Made by a program: the position numbers and the translations under genes. From Treponema sp. (GTDB lineage: Bacteria; Spirochaetota; Spirochaetia; Treponematales; Breznakiellaceae), in assembly GCA_031280065.1 (NCBI GenBank), contig JAITHH010000180.1, forward strand, positions 1 through 18,093: a stretch of 18,093 nt of DNA, read 5' to 3'. The notes beneath the pieces are model-generated. The model was not told where the DNA came from and did not search any database. It saw only the letters and a program-made list of their open reading frames with translations. Positions within the stretch are counted from its first letter, which is position 1. Each line of letters starts with the position of its first letter. Shown piece after piece: positions 1-8,375 of the stretch.

Positions 1-576
1 GCGGTGTACCGCTGGGTGGCGGCCCCGGACGCGGAGAACAGCCAGAAGTGCCTGGACACGGGGAACGAGTGCCCGGACACCCCCGCGGGGCTCCTCTCCC
101 TGGCGGCTTTCTGGGCCTACGGGGACCTCATGCCCGTTGGGGAGCAGACCGTGCCAACCCCGCCGGGGCTTGCGGCAAACGGCTTGTGTCAGGTCCTGCT
201 CATGTGCGCCCTGCACCAGGGCGGGACCCGGAAGCTCAAGGAGCGTTACGCCGAATACTTCCGCTTAGGGGTGGAGGTTTTCACCGGCGCGGACAACTGG
301 GAGGCATCCCTGGCGGACCGGATCATGCCCCACGAAAAGATAGAGCCCGCCGGGCCGGCGCGGGCGGACGGAAACAGCGCGGCTGCGGAGAGCGGCCCAT
401 CGGCTGCTCCTGCTGGGAATGGCCCGGCGGCGGCTCCGGGGGTGAACGGCCAGAGCGTTCCGGCCCCGGAAAAACCGGCGAATGGGGAAGGGGAGGGGCC
501 GCAATCCCAGAATGGGGCCAATGGCGGCAGCGGCTTTGTGTACAAACGCTGGAAGCCGGGAGGGGAAACGCCGTGA
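1..576 (+). CDS. DUF6931-like T6SS-associated protein, C-terminal part (5' end outside window)
   Basis: The reading frame is open from the first base of the window to a TGA at 574-576, so only the last 191 codons are seen. The first ~105 residues resemble the conserved C-terminal part of DUF6931-type proteins: an Ala-rich helix, then LLSLAAFWAYGDLMP, a Pro-rich stretch with VPTPPGL, and a helix rich in Ala, Leu and Met. I recall that family near T6SS and FHA-type genes. Residues ~120-178 form a low-complexity linker rich in Ala, Gly, Pro and Asn, and the protein ends in a basic-aromatic tail, VYKRWKPGGETP. No signal peptide or membrane segment is visible in this part. The stop overlaps the GTG start of tssJ (GTGA, 573-576), so it belongs to the T6SS operon. 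The family call rests on remembered sequence pattern. The biochemical role is unknown; a cytoplasmic accessory T6SS factor is an inference. Confidence 0.6.
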   Translation, partial: AVYRWVAAPDAENSQKCLDTGNECPDTPAGLLSLAAFWAYGDLMPVGEQTVPTPPGLAANGLCQVLLMCALHQGGTRKLKERYAEYFRLGVEVFTGADNWEASLADRIMPHEKIEPAGPARADGNSAAAESGPSAAPAGNGPAAAPGVNGQSVPAPEKPANGEGEGPQSQNGANGGSGFVYKRWKPGGETP

Positions 577-1118
577 TCCTAAGAGGGCTTCTGGCAAGTC
601 TGGGGCTTGCGCTGGTATGTTCCGGCTGCGTCAGCCAGTACAAGGTGGTGGTGGAATTTTCCCCTGCCCTGCGGGAACATTTTACCGAGTACCCCACCAT
701 CGAGGTTGACATAGCCGCCATAACCGACGGGGAGGCATCCGAGGTAAAGCAAGCGGGGGTGGAGAAGTACTTTGCCCCGGACAGCGGAATCCGGGAGCGG
801 CTCCAGAGCCAGACCTGCTTTTTCTCCCGGGAAGAACAGAAGACCTTTGTACTGCCCTCCAGGGCTCCGGTGTGGCAGAACTGGCGGCTCAAGAAACCCG
901 CGAACATCCTGATCATCGCCAGCCTCCCCCATGACCCCTCTATCACCCCCGAAGCGGACCCCCGCTATCTTGTGGTTAAGATGAAGGGGAGTTATATTGT
1001 AGCCAGAACTATCAACATCCTGGTGGAGCCCAAAAAAGTCCTGAGTATCTCCCGCCCAAGCTCCGGATCAAAGGCCGCCGGCCCCCAGGGGCCTGAACAG
1101 TGGGTTGAATCCCGGTAA
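573..1118 (+). CDS. tssJ: Type VI secretion lipoprotein TssJ-like
   Basis: A 181-residue lipoprotein that would sit on the inner face of the outer membrane and bind the periplasmic end of TssM, completing the T6SS membrane complex. I chose the GTG at 573, which overlaps the previous stop and has GGGAGGGG about 8 bases upstream. It gives a short signal peptide (Arg4, then hydrophobic LLASLGLALV) and a lipobox-like VCSGC, with Cys19 as the lipidated residue. The open frame extends much further upstream, but that part overlaps the DUF6931-like gene in another frame and lacks protein-like character. The mature part alternates predicted beta strands (YKVVVEFSP, ILIIASLP, YLVVKMKGSYIVARTINILV), as in the beta-sandwich of TssJ. 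The length fits the family (about 150-190). Sequence similarity within TssJ is weak in general, so the call leans on the lipoprotein signal plus its place directly before tssK, tssL and tssM. Confidence 0.78.
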   Translation: MILRGLLASLGLALVCSGCVSQYKVVVEFSPALREHFTEYPTIEVDIAAITDGEASEVKQAGVEKYFAPDSGIRERLQSQTCFFSREEQKTFVLPSRAPVWQNWRLKKPANILIIASLPHDPSITPEADPRYLVVKMKGSYIVARTINILVEPKKVLSISRPSSGSKAAGPQGPEQWVESR

Positions 1119-1123
1119 GGAGG
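1117..1123 (+). promoter_or_regulatory. Ribosome binding site that fixes the tssK start
   Basis: AAGGAGG lies 8 bases before the ATG at 1132. It overlaps the TAA stop of tssJ (1116-1118), so termination on tssJ and initiation on tssK are probably coupled. It decides for ATG 1132 over the in-frame TTG at 1105. Confidence 0.8.
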
Positions 1124-1131
1124 AACGGCGT

Positions 1132-2502
1132 ATGCGCTTTGAGGAATTGCTCCATTGGAACGACGGGCAGTTTTTGCAGCCCCACCATTTTCAGTATTTT
1201 CAGCGCCAGAATACGGAATGTTTGAAAACCAACCGCGCCCTGGCCCTGGCGTATCCCTGGGGACTCATCGAATTTGAGGTTGACGGCGACGCCCTGGCCG
1301 CGGGGCGGGTGGCGGTGAAGCGCTTTTCCGCGATCCTGGGGGATGGCACCCCCCTTTCCATGCCCGGCAACTGCCTCCTTTCGCCCCTGGATCTTACGGA
1401 AGTCCTCAAGCGGAATCCCGATGAAATCATGGTGTATATCGCCCTGCCCAACTGGGCGGAATTCGAGGCGAACCTGTCCGGGGACGGCGAAGGCGCGGAA
1501 AAACGGCGCTTTGCCCCCCAGAAGAAGCGGGTCCGGGACGAGAATTCCGGGGACAACGAGATAACCCTTATCACCCGGCGGCTCAACGCCCGGCTCACCA
1601 CCCATTTCGACGCCAACAAGGATATGCAGATCCTCCCGGCCCTCAAGCTGAATGTCCTGAGCCACGATAAAACCCAGCGGGCCCTGGAAATAAACGAAAA
1701 GTATTTCCCCCCCTTCCTGATCCTCACCCCGGACAGCCCCCTCTCCGGGCACGTCCAGGGGCTCATCGCGGATCTGCGCCGCTGTAAAGACAAGGCCCTG
1801 GACGTGCTCACCGCGGGGAATTTCAAGAACGAGAACCTTTCAGGCTTCAACGCCTATACGGTGCTGCGCCTCAAGGCCCTCAGCCTCTATGAACAGCGCC
1901 TTTCCTCCCTTCTGGGAGCCGCGAATGTGAGCCCCTTTGACCTGTACCTGGAACTCTCTTCACTGCTGACGGAACTCATGGCCTACGATCCGGTCAACGG
2001 CATCCGGGGCATACAGAAGTACAGCCACGACGACTGCGCCCCCCAGTTTCTGGAAATCATCAAGGACATCCGGTCCTTCATTCTTCAAGAGGGCGGCGCC
2101 GATTACCTGCGTCTGGACTTCAAACCCGCGGAAGACGGGCCCTGGCTCTACAGCCCCATCAAGAGCGAAGAGGTGTTCCGCGCCGAAAGGGCCTACCTGG
2201 CCCTCAAGTGCGGGGCCCCTAGGGAAGCGGTGGTCAGGGCCGTGGAAGAGGGGGATACCTTCAAGCTGACCAATCCCCGGTCCAAGGAACTCCGCATCAG
2301 GGGCGTCAAGCTGGCCGAGGAGCCCTATCCGCCCCGGTTTCTCCCGGTGCTGGCCAAGACCGTCTGGTTCAAGCTGGACCTGGAGGAGTCCGCCAGGGTG
2401 TGGCGGGAAATAAGCGAAGAGCAGGGCATGGTGGTGGACTCTGTGGCGGATATGTTTCCTTCCCTGGAACTTTCCCTCTACCTTACCTTAAAGGATGCCT
2501 AG
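1132..2502 (+). CDS. tssK: Type VI secretion baseplate adaptor TssK
   Basis: A 456-residue cytoplasmic protein of the TssK family, which forms trimers linking the baseplate wedges to the TssL/TssM membrane complex. The N-terminus carries the family hallmark: Trp9, Gly12, then FLQPHHFQYFQRQ (residues 14-26), matching the W-x-x-G-x-x-L-x-P-x-H-F-Q pattern of TssK. The next section is beta-rich (residues ~35-180) and the middle is helical with an Asp/Leu-rich bundle (~220-320). The C-terminal domain includes YSPIKSEEVFRAERAYLALK and ends SLELSLYLTLKDA, consistent with the TssK C-terminal receptor-binding head. Length is normal for the family (about 440-460). The ATG at 1132 is preferred because of the AAGGAGG upstream. 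A cluster of basic residues (EKRRFAPQKKRVRD, residues ~124-137) interrupts the first beta domain. The stop lies 2 bases before the preferred tssL start. Confidence 0.93.
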   Translation: MRFEELLHWNDGQFLQPHHFQYFQRQNTECLKTNRALALAYPWGLIEFEVDGDALAAGRVAVKRFSAILGDGTPLSMPGNCLLSPLDLTEVLKRNPDEIMVYIALPNWAEFEANLSGDGEGAEKRRFAPQKKRVRDENSGDNEITLITRRLNARLTTHFDANKDMQILPALKLNVLSHDKTQRALEINEKYFPPFLILTPDSPLSGHVQGLIADLRRCKDKALDVLTAGNFKNENLSGFNAYTVLRLKALSLYEQRLSSLLGAANVSPFDLYLELSSLLTELMAYDPVNGIRGIQKYSHDDCAPQFLEIIKDIRSFILQEGGADYLRLDFKPAEDGPWLYSPIKSEEVFRAERAYLALKCGAPREAVVRAVEEGDTFKLTNPRSKELRIRGVKLAEEPYPPRFLPVLAKTVWFKLDLEESARVWREISEEQGMVVDSVADMFPSLELSLYLTLKDA

Positions 2503-2503
2503 T

Positions 2504-3205
2504 ATGGCGGTAACGGAGCTTGAAAAACTATGCAGCCCGGTGTTTGCGTGTATCTGCAACTACTGGCAGTTGAACCGTATCACGAACCTGGCGGACCGGG
2601 AGCGGTTCCAGCGGGACATCACGGGGTTTCTGGGGGAGGCGAAGAAGCGGGCCGGGGAGGATCCCCTGCTGGCGCAGCAGTACGCATGGATAGAGAAGCC
2701 GCTGGTCTTCTTCATCGATTATATGGTCAAGGAAGGCCGTTTTCCCTTTAGGCAGGAGTGGCGGGAGCTTTCCCGGAACTACAACGAGCTGTCGGGGGAT
2801 GAAAAGTTCTTTGATCTGCTCTCGGAGACCCTGGAATACCCGGATATGCACAATTCCTTTGCGCTTTTCTACGTCATGCTGGGCCTGGGCTTTGACGGCG
2901 CTTACCGCTTTAACCATAAACATATCGAACAGTGTATGCGCCTCTGCATGGAAAGGGCCGCCCTGGACTACGACATTTATACAGAGCCCGTCATTCCGCC
3001 GGCAAAGAAAAAGCCCTTTTTTGCCCGGCGGCGGATATTCACGATCCGCGCCGCCCTCATTGTCTGCGCGGTTTTTATGGTCCTCTGCTTCATTGTCAAT
3101 TTGGCGGTTTTTATCGATACCACGGAGCCCTACCGGGAGGTGTTGAAGCAAACCGCCGCAGACGCCGCGCCGCCGCCTAAGACCCTCTCCGGGGGGGACG
3201 GCTGA
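2504..3205 (+). CDS. tssL: Type VI secretion inner-membrane protein TssL (DotU family)
   Basis: A 233-residue DotU/TssL protein: a cytoplasmic helical hook domain followed by a single C-terminal membrane helix that anchors it beside TssM. The N-terminal part has the family look, with LCSPVFACICNYWQL (residues ~9-23), and the central FPFRQEWRELSRNYNELSGDEKFFDLLSE section precedes a Tyr-Met-Leu-Gly helix (FYVMLGLGFDGAYR). A membrane segment runs from about Ala183 to Phe205 after the basic RRRIFTIR, with a ~28-residue periplasmic tail. There is no OmpA-type peptidoglycan-binding extension, so wall anchoring must be done by another protein. Two in-frame ATGs exist, at 2495 and 2504. I prefer 2504 because AAGGA (2491-2495) lies 8 bases before it, whereas that motif abuts 2495. 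With 2495 the gene would overlap tssK by 8 bases. Its TGA overlaps the tssM ATG by one base. Confidence 0.9.
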   Translation: MAVTELEKLCSPVFACICNYWQLNRITNLADRERFQRDITGFLGEAKKRAGEDPLLAQQYAWIEKPLVFFIDYMVKEGRFPFRQEWRELSRNYNELSGDEKFFDLLSETLEYPDMHNSFALFYVMLGLGFDGAYRFNHKHIEQCMRLCMERAALDYDIYTEPVIPPAKKKPFFARRRIFTIRAALIVCAVFMVLCFIVNLAVFIDTTEPYREVLKQTAADAAPPPKTLSGGDG

Positions 3206-6200
3206 TGCCCGCTTCTCCCCTGGATATGTTTGCCGGCGTACGGAATTTCTTGAACTCCAGCCCCTACGGTCTTCTCATCATCATCCTGGGCATAGCGCTG
3301 GCGGCGCTGCTCTTTGTGCTGCCCCTGGTAAGGAAGCTCAGGCGTAAACGCCTCAAGAGCAAGGAAACCAAGGACATCATGAAGGACCTCCTGACCTGGC
3401 GGCACCTGGCCCAGCTTGTAAAGGGCGGGGATGAGCACAACAAGGCCAAGCAGGAACTGTCGGACAACATCGTCAGGATTAACGAGCTTCTGAAACAGGG
3501 TTTTGACCATGCGGCGCGGAACATCCAGAACCTCTACTCCATCCCCTGGTATGTGATTTTAGGGGAGCCCCGGTCAGGGAAGTCCGCGTTCCTCGCGGCC
3601 AGCGAATTGGAGCTGGCCCCTTCCGCGGAGGAAGATAATCCCCAGGAGGATCCCAAGGCCAGCCTGCCCGTGCGTTTCTGGACCGGGGCCAAGGCGGTGG
3701 TCTGCGACATCAGCGGCAAGGTGTTCTTTGACCGCTGGCTTGAGGCTTCCAGCGCGGAATGGGCCTATATCGTCAAGCAGATCTGCCGGAAACGCCGGCG
3801 CCGGGTCCTGGACGGCGTGATTCTGACCATCCCTGCGGATGCGCTCCTGGCGGATGACGACAATCTCTCCTCTAAAAAGGCGATCCTCATGGCCAACGAG
3901 CTGGGAAAACTGCTCCAGCAGAGCGGAATGCGCCTGCCCTGCTACGCGGCAGTTACCAAGCTCGACATGGTGAGCGGGTTCCAGGAGTACGCCGGGGCCC
4001 TGACCGGGGACCTGCGGCGGCAGATTCTGGGGTTTGAGAGCGATTCCCCGCTGTTTAACGAGGACGCCTTCCGGCGGTTCTGGGAAACCTGCTATGAAAG
4101 GCTGCGTTCCGGCGCCAAGCAGCTTCTTTTTCCGGGACCCCTGGACGGCGAAGCGGGGGGTTCCTCCCGCATGGACCGGGGGGGCAAGATATGGCTCTTC
4201 CCGGACAACTTCGCCGGGCTCTATAAGAACCTCAAGGTCTACCTGGAGATCCTTTTTGGGGAAAACAACTTCCACGGGACCAAAAATACCTTTTTTGAGG
4301 GGGTTTTCTTCACGTCCGCCAAGGACCTGGGCTTTTCCTTTAGCCCCGCAGTGGCGGCCCTGGCAGGGAGGGACACGGACAGCGTACTCATCCCGGCGGT
4401 CAAAACCGCGGAGGATGACCGGAACGCGCCGGAGGCCCCCGCTGCAGCATCGTCCGTGCAGGACAGCGGTTCCACCGCGCTGGTGGCGGTGAACGCAGGG
4501 AGGACCCTTATTGTCCCGTATCTGCGGAAGGCGGATCTCCTGCGGGGGTATTTTATCCGGGACCTCCTGCACCGGCGGATCTTCGTTCCCTCCCTTCATG
4601 CGGATTTTGTCCCAAGGGAGGCCCTCCGCCGCCACGTTCCCCACTATCTGCTCTGCGCGGCTATGACAGGGCTGGGTATCCTCTGGCTGAGCGCCGCGGT
4701 CCTCCGGGCCGGGGAACTGCGGGTCTCCCTGATCCAGGCGGAGTCCTACTACCAGTGGCTCGACTCGGTCCTCCAGAAGGGGGGGCACCTCCGTTCTCCC
4801 CTCATCACGGAAGATTCCAGCCGCGGCTTCGTCCTGAACCGGGAACCCGTGGAGGGGGAATCCCTCTCTTCCAGGCTCCAGTTTTACTACGATGCCCAGA
4901 TTTACCGGGACCTCAAGATCCCCGCGCCCCTGGGGTTCAAGCTCTCGGAGGCCCTGGTTTTCAGGTTCGACCGGAACATGGGCTGCCGGGACAAGGCTTT
5001 TATCGCCAACCAGCTCCACAAGGCCATGGTGCGGATTCCGGTGATCAAGAGCACAGGCCGGCGGCTCACGGAGCAGGTAGACGTTCAGGTTCTGGACCTT
5101 GAAACCAGGGGGGTTATTGCTTCTTTCGTGTCCCTGGACAAGGCCCAGGGGGTGGACCTCTATGCGTTTTTCACGGCCCCGGGCTTTCGGCTGGATTCCA
5201 TGATCCGGTATCTCATCCCGGATATATCGAATGACAGCATGGAGCTCCTGAACCGCTATATGCCCCGGTATGACCGGCCCCATACCCTCCAGATGGATGT
5301 GGATTACCTCTACTCCGCGGATTACCAGGCCGCGAAACAGGCGGGAATCGATACGGTGCTTTCCGCCTGGAGAAGGCGGGCGGTCTACCCGGATTCGATC
5401 TACGGGAAACTGCGGAGTCTGGCGTCTATCTCCGGGGATATAGCGGCCAATTATACGGATATTACCGGCGCTCTGGGCAGGATAAGCGGGGTTTCCGCTA
5501 TTGCCGGCGTGGAGGAGGCGGTCTACGAGTGGAAGCGCCTCACGGACCGGCACAAACGCCTTGCCGCCCAGGGCCGTTCCCTCTTTGAGGAAGTGCGGCT
5601 CCTCATGCGGGCGGCCCATATTCCCCTGAGCTTTGAACACAGCCTGTTGCCGGTAAGCCCGGCTCCGGCTTCAGGCGGACAGGGGGGGACTCCAGGGCTG
5701 CCGGCGCTTCAAAGAAGACCGCCCCTGGACGCCTTTGGCAACAATCTTATCAACGATTACCTCTTCAACGATATGGTCATTGGTTATGCGGTCAAGGAAT
5801 ACACCCGGCTTTTTGAGGCGGATATGGAATTTGTCAAGGGAGAAGCCGGAAACAGCGGAAACAGTACCCTGGGGCAGATCCTTTCGGAGCAGAATACCTT
5901 TACCAGCGGCTTGAACCGGGAGGTAATGGAGCTGCGTACCCGGGCCGGAGTGCTGCGGAACAACGAATTCCTGTCCCAGCGGATCAGCGAAAAGCCTGAC
6001 GACCCTTCCTTTTTTATGACCCTGGAGCGGATCATTGCCCTCGCCTCGGACATACCCGTGCCCCGGCAGGAATCGCTGGAACAGGCCGGCTTTGAGGCGA
6101 GTTGGGAGCAGGGCCAAAGCAATATCCAGACGGCCATGGACGCCTTTGAGTCCTTTGTAAAACCCTATGCGGACAGCGAAAAGCTGGCTCCCCTGATTGC

Positions 6201-7755
6201 CGGTGCCCGGATCATGCTGCTGGCCCAGGCCTACTACAACCGGTACGTGATCTTTACCACCTCCCTGGCGTTCCTGAATACCTTCGAGGGAAACATCGCG
6301 GCGGTTATCGAAGCCAAATCTTCCGGGAAGGACCTCTTTTCCTTTTCCGGCAGCGCCATAGCGGGCCTGTTCGGCGGCTTCTACTCCCAGCGGGGCTATG
6401 ATCCGGTGCAAGTCAAGGCCATCCTTGACGATATTGCATCCTTTGCGTCCCTGTTCGCGGCTGGGGAGGATGCGAAGGCTCTGCCCCTCTTCCTGCGTCA
6501 TGCGGATCCGGGGATATACCGGCCCCCGGCCTTTATGGATTACCTGGCAAGCTATATCGCCTACTGGGGGAACTACCCTGACCGGGTATATGTCTCCCCA
6601 GGCGCCTGGGACCGGTTCCTGGCCAGGGCAAGGGAATACAAGTCCTTCCAGATCAACTCGGCGCTCCTCTCCATATACACTAAAAGCCTGGAATGGCTGA
6701 ACCAGATCGATCCTTCCCTGCTTAACGAATCGCTCCTGGCGCTGAAAAGCGGCTATGTTACTTCCCTGGGGGATAAACTGGCCCTGCTCAACCAGTTTTT
6801 AAGCGCCGATGCGGAGCGGATGTTCTCTTCCTGGGCCCGCCTTTCTCCGGATCCCCTGGAGGCCTACAATACGCTGCGGGGAATTTCCGAAGAGGACCTC
6901 AAAAGTTCCTACCTGACGGTGTATACCGGGACCGGGGAAGATGCTGTTTCCATCGGGTGGTGGAACAGTTTTGTGCTGGACGGGGCTTCCATCCTGGCCC
7001 GCCACGCGGACCGCGTGAACATGGCCCGGCTCATCGAGAACGCCCGCCGCTACAAGGCCTATCCCCTCTGCGGCGATGCGTCCCCGTCCAACGCGCTCTC
7101 CCTGGATGCGGTGAGGGAACTGGCGTCCCTTCTGGAGGCCCTGGGCGCAGGGCTCCCCGCAGAGGGTGAAAAGGACCCCTTTAAGGCGGCTCTGCGGCAC
7201 AGCCTGTTTCAGGGTTCCGCGGTTCAGGCTTGGGCGGATACTATCTGCCGGATTGCGGGGGCCCTGGGGGACGCCCAAAAACCCCTGGGCTGGACCCTTT
7301 ATCAGGCCCCGGTGGAAGTTCAAACCAGGCTCACCGGCAAGGGGCGGCTTTTGGCCGTAGACCGGTTCAGATACCTGGACGCCTCCCGGGGCGGGAGCAG
7401 TCCCCGGATGAGCAGCACCTATATGAACGAAAAGCTGAACATCCTGGAGGGGAACCCTCCGGACGGGGACCTGATCCTGCGTTTTTACAAAACCTCCAGG
7501 GATAGAACCCCCGGAGCCATAGCCGCGGTTAACCGGCCCTGGGCGATCTTCGATCTGTACCTGCAGAGGGATGCCGCCGGGGATAGTCAGGGCGGACGCT
7601 ATATCCCGGTGTACCTGGAGGACGAGGCGGGCCAGTACGTCTACTATCTGGCGGTTGAATTCGAGCCGGAACTTCCCGCTCCCGCTTCCTGGTACTGGTC
7701 GGCAAACTGGCCGGACCTGATGATATCCCAGGGCATGATCACCGAAAGGCGCTAG
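3205..7755 (+). CDS. tssM: Type VI secretion inner-membrane protein TssM (IcmF family)
   Basis: A 1516-residue IcmF/TssM protein, the largest part of the T6SS membrane complex, spanning the inner membrane and reaching TssJ through the periplasm. Visible layout: membrane helix ~22-42; a cytoplasmic GTPase-like domain with an intact P-loop GEPRSGKS (120-127), a Walker-B-like Asp168 in CDISGK and a base-recognition-like TKLD (251-254) followed by MVSGF; a second main membrane helix ~481-500; then a ~1000-residue, mainly helical periplasmic region. The end (~1410-1516) is beta-rich, with RPWAIFDLYLQR matching the usual TssM C-terminal pattern. Its length exceeds the roughly 1100-1300 usual for the family. 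Walker B reads DISGK where many members have DTAGR. Ala/Gly/Pro-rich spacers occur at ~409-425 and ~816-836 (ASGGQGGTPG). ATG 3205 overlaps the tssL stop by one base, and the 3' stop is 2 bases before the next start. No frameshift is visible. Confidence 0.95.
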   Translation: MPASPLDMFAGVRNFLNSSPYGLLIIILGIALAALLFVLPLVRKLRRKRLKSKETKDIMKDLLTWRHLAQLVKGGDEHNKAKQELSDNIVRINELLKQGFDHAARNIQNLYSIPWYVILGEPRSGKSAFLAASELELAPSAEEDNPQEDPKASLPVRFWTGAKAVVCDISGKVFFDRWLEASSAEWAYIVKQICRKRRRRVLDGVILTIPADALLADDDNLSSKKAILMANELGKLLQQSGMRLPCYAAVTKLDMVSGFQEYAGALTGDLRRQILGFESDSPLFNEDAFRRFWETCYERLRSGAKQLLFPGPLDGEAGGSSRMDRGGKIWLFPDNFAGLYKNLKVYLEILFGENNFHGTKNTFFEGVFFTSAKDLGFSFSPAVAALAGRDTDSVLIPAVKTAEDDRNAPEAPAAASSVQDSGSTALVAVNAGRTLIVPYLRKADLLRGYFIRDLLHRRIFVPSLHADFVPREALRRHVPHYLLCAAMTGLGILWLSAAVLRAGELRVSLIQAESYYQWLDSVLQKGGHLRSPLITEDSSRGFVLNREPVEGESLSSRLQFYYDAQIYRDLKIPAPLGFKLSEALVFRFDRNMGCRDKAFIANQLHKAMVRIPVIKSTGRRLTEQVDVQVLDLETRGVIASFVSLDKAQGVDLYAFFTAPGFRLDSMIRYLIPDISNDSMELLNRYMPRYDRPHTLQMDVDYLYSADYQAAKQAGIDTVLSAWRRRAVYPDSIYGKLRSLASISGDIAANYTDITGALGRISGVSAIAGVEEAVYEWKRLTDRHKRLAAQGRSLFEEVRLLMRAAHIPLSFEHSLLPVSPAPASGGQGGTPGLPALQRRPPLDAFGNNLINDYLFNDMVIGYAVKEYTRLFEADMEFVKGEAGNSGNSTLGQILSEQNTFTSGLNREVMELRTRAGVLRNNEFLSQRISEKPDDPSFFMTLERIIALASDIPVPRQESLEQAGFEASWEQGQSNIQTAMDAFESFVKPYADSEKLAPLIAGARIMLLAQAYYNRYVIFTTSLAFLNTFEGNIAAVIEAKSSGKDLFSFSGSAIAGLFGGFYSQRGYDPVQVKAILDDIASFASLFAAGEDAKALPLFLRHADPGIYRPPAFMDYLASYIAYWGNYPDRVYVSPGAWDRFLARAREYKSFQINSALLSIYTKSLEWLNQIDPSLLNESLLALKSGYVTSLGDKLALLNQFLSADAERMFSSWARLSPDPLEAYNTLRGISEEDLKSSYLTVYTGTGEDAVSIGWWNSFVLDGASILARHADRVNMARLIENARRYKAYPLCGDASPSNALSLDAVRELASLLEALGAGLPAEGEKDPFKAALRHSLFQGSAVQAWADTICRIAGALGDAQKPLGWTLYQAPVEVQTRLTGKGRLLAVDRFRYLDASRGGSSPRMSSTYMNEKLNILEGNPPDGDLILRFYKTSRDRTPGAIAAVNRPWAIFDLYLQRDAAGDSQGGRYIPVYLEDEAGQYVYYLAVEFEPELPAPASWYWSANWPDLMISQGMITERR

Positions 7756-7757
7756 GC

Positions 7758-8306
7758 ATGGGTAAGAGAAAGGCAGTTTTGCTTCTGATCCTCAGTCTGG
7801 CCGTTACAGGGGCGGTTTTTTCCCAAAACATGCTGATCCTGGGGGGCGAGTACAACCCCCTGAGCCCCGGATTCTGGAGCGTTGGCGCGGGCTTTAACCT
7901 GGAACTCTTCAACGAATACATCCAGGACGATCTGATGTTCAATTTTGGCGGCGTCACGGCCCTGAATGAACAGGGGGAAAGGCCCCCGCGGTTCATCTTC
8001 TCTATAAAGGACAGCGTTTATTTTTCCCTGGATTGGGATTGGATAGGATTGCGGGCAGGGATAACCGCCTCCGCGGGCTTGTACCAGCACCCGGAATTTC
8101 CCGAAAAGGCCGCTCTCTTATTCAGCGCCGGGGGATTCGCCGGGCTCTGCGTTCTTCCCAGGTCCCCTATCTCCATCACGGTGGATCTGTGCCCCGGCTA
8201 TGCCGCGGCGTTTCATGTAACGGATAAACCCGATGCGGCCCTGGATGAACCGGGATTTATCCTGCCGGTTGCCCTTGGCATACGGCTCAACCTTGATAAG
8301 CTATAG
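7758..8306 (+). CDS. Exported small protein, probable outer-membrane beta-barrel, in T6SS operon
   Basis: A 182-residue protein starting 2 bases after the tssM stop, so almost surely co-transcribed with the T6SS genes. It has a clear signal peptide: MGKRK, then a hydrophobic core LLLILSLAVTGAVFS, with a likely cut before Gln23 (V-F-S/Q). The ~160-residue mature part is made of short alternating hydrophobic and polar strands with aromatic ends and Gly turns (FWSVGAGFNLELF, LMFNFGGV, VYFSLDWDWIGLRAGITASAG, ISITVDLCPGY, FILPVALGIRLNL). This is the style of small outer-membrane barrels, perhaps eight strands. No Cys near the signal cut suggests it is not a lipoprotein. I do not recognise a named family, and it is not one of the 13 core T6SS components. 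A role in outer-membrane passage or anchoring of the T6SS is an inference from position. A soluble periplasmic beta protein is the alternative. Confidence 0.65.
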   Translation: MGKRKAVLLLILSLAVTGAVFSQNMLILGGEYNPLSPGFWSVGAGFNLELFNEYIQDDLMFNFGGVTALNEQGERPPRFIFSIKDSVYFSLDWDWIGLRAGITASAGLYQHPEFPEKAALLFSAGGFAGLCVLPRSPISITVDLCPGYAAAFHVTDKPDAALDEPGFILPVALGIRLNLDKL

Positions 8307-8375
8307 CTGGAGGCGGCCTCTGACAAATATCTATTTTGGCGGCCCATGAAGCGAGAAACTATACTGGAGAAAGTT

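Noticed and set aside
48..572. Upstream extension of the tssJ reading frame
   Set aside because: The extension is Arg/Gly/Pro-rich and overlaps the DUF6931-like gene. The GTG at 573 has a good ribosome site and begins a proper lipoprotein signal peptide.
1105..1131. TTG start 9 codons upstream for tssK
   Set aside because: It overlaps the tssJ end, lacks a ribosome site, and the added MNPGKEERR precedes the true family N-terminus; AAGGAGG at 1117-1123 serves ATG 1132.
3574..5640. Long open frame on the minus strand opposite tssM (688 codons)
   Set aside because: It is fully antisense to the clearly conserved TssM coding sequence, rich in Pro, Gly, Arg and His as expected of a shadow frame in GC-rich DNA, and has no recognisable domain.
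8307..8345. Terminator or promoter between the T6SS operon and the first STAS gene
   Set aside because: GAGG-CGG-CCTC (8310-8320) is a 4-bp stem without a T-run, and TTGATA at 8293 has no -10 at the right distance.
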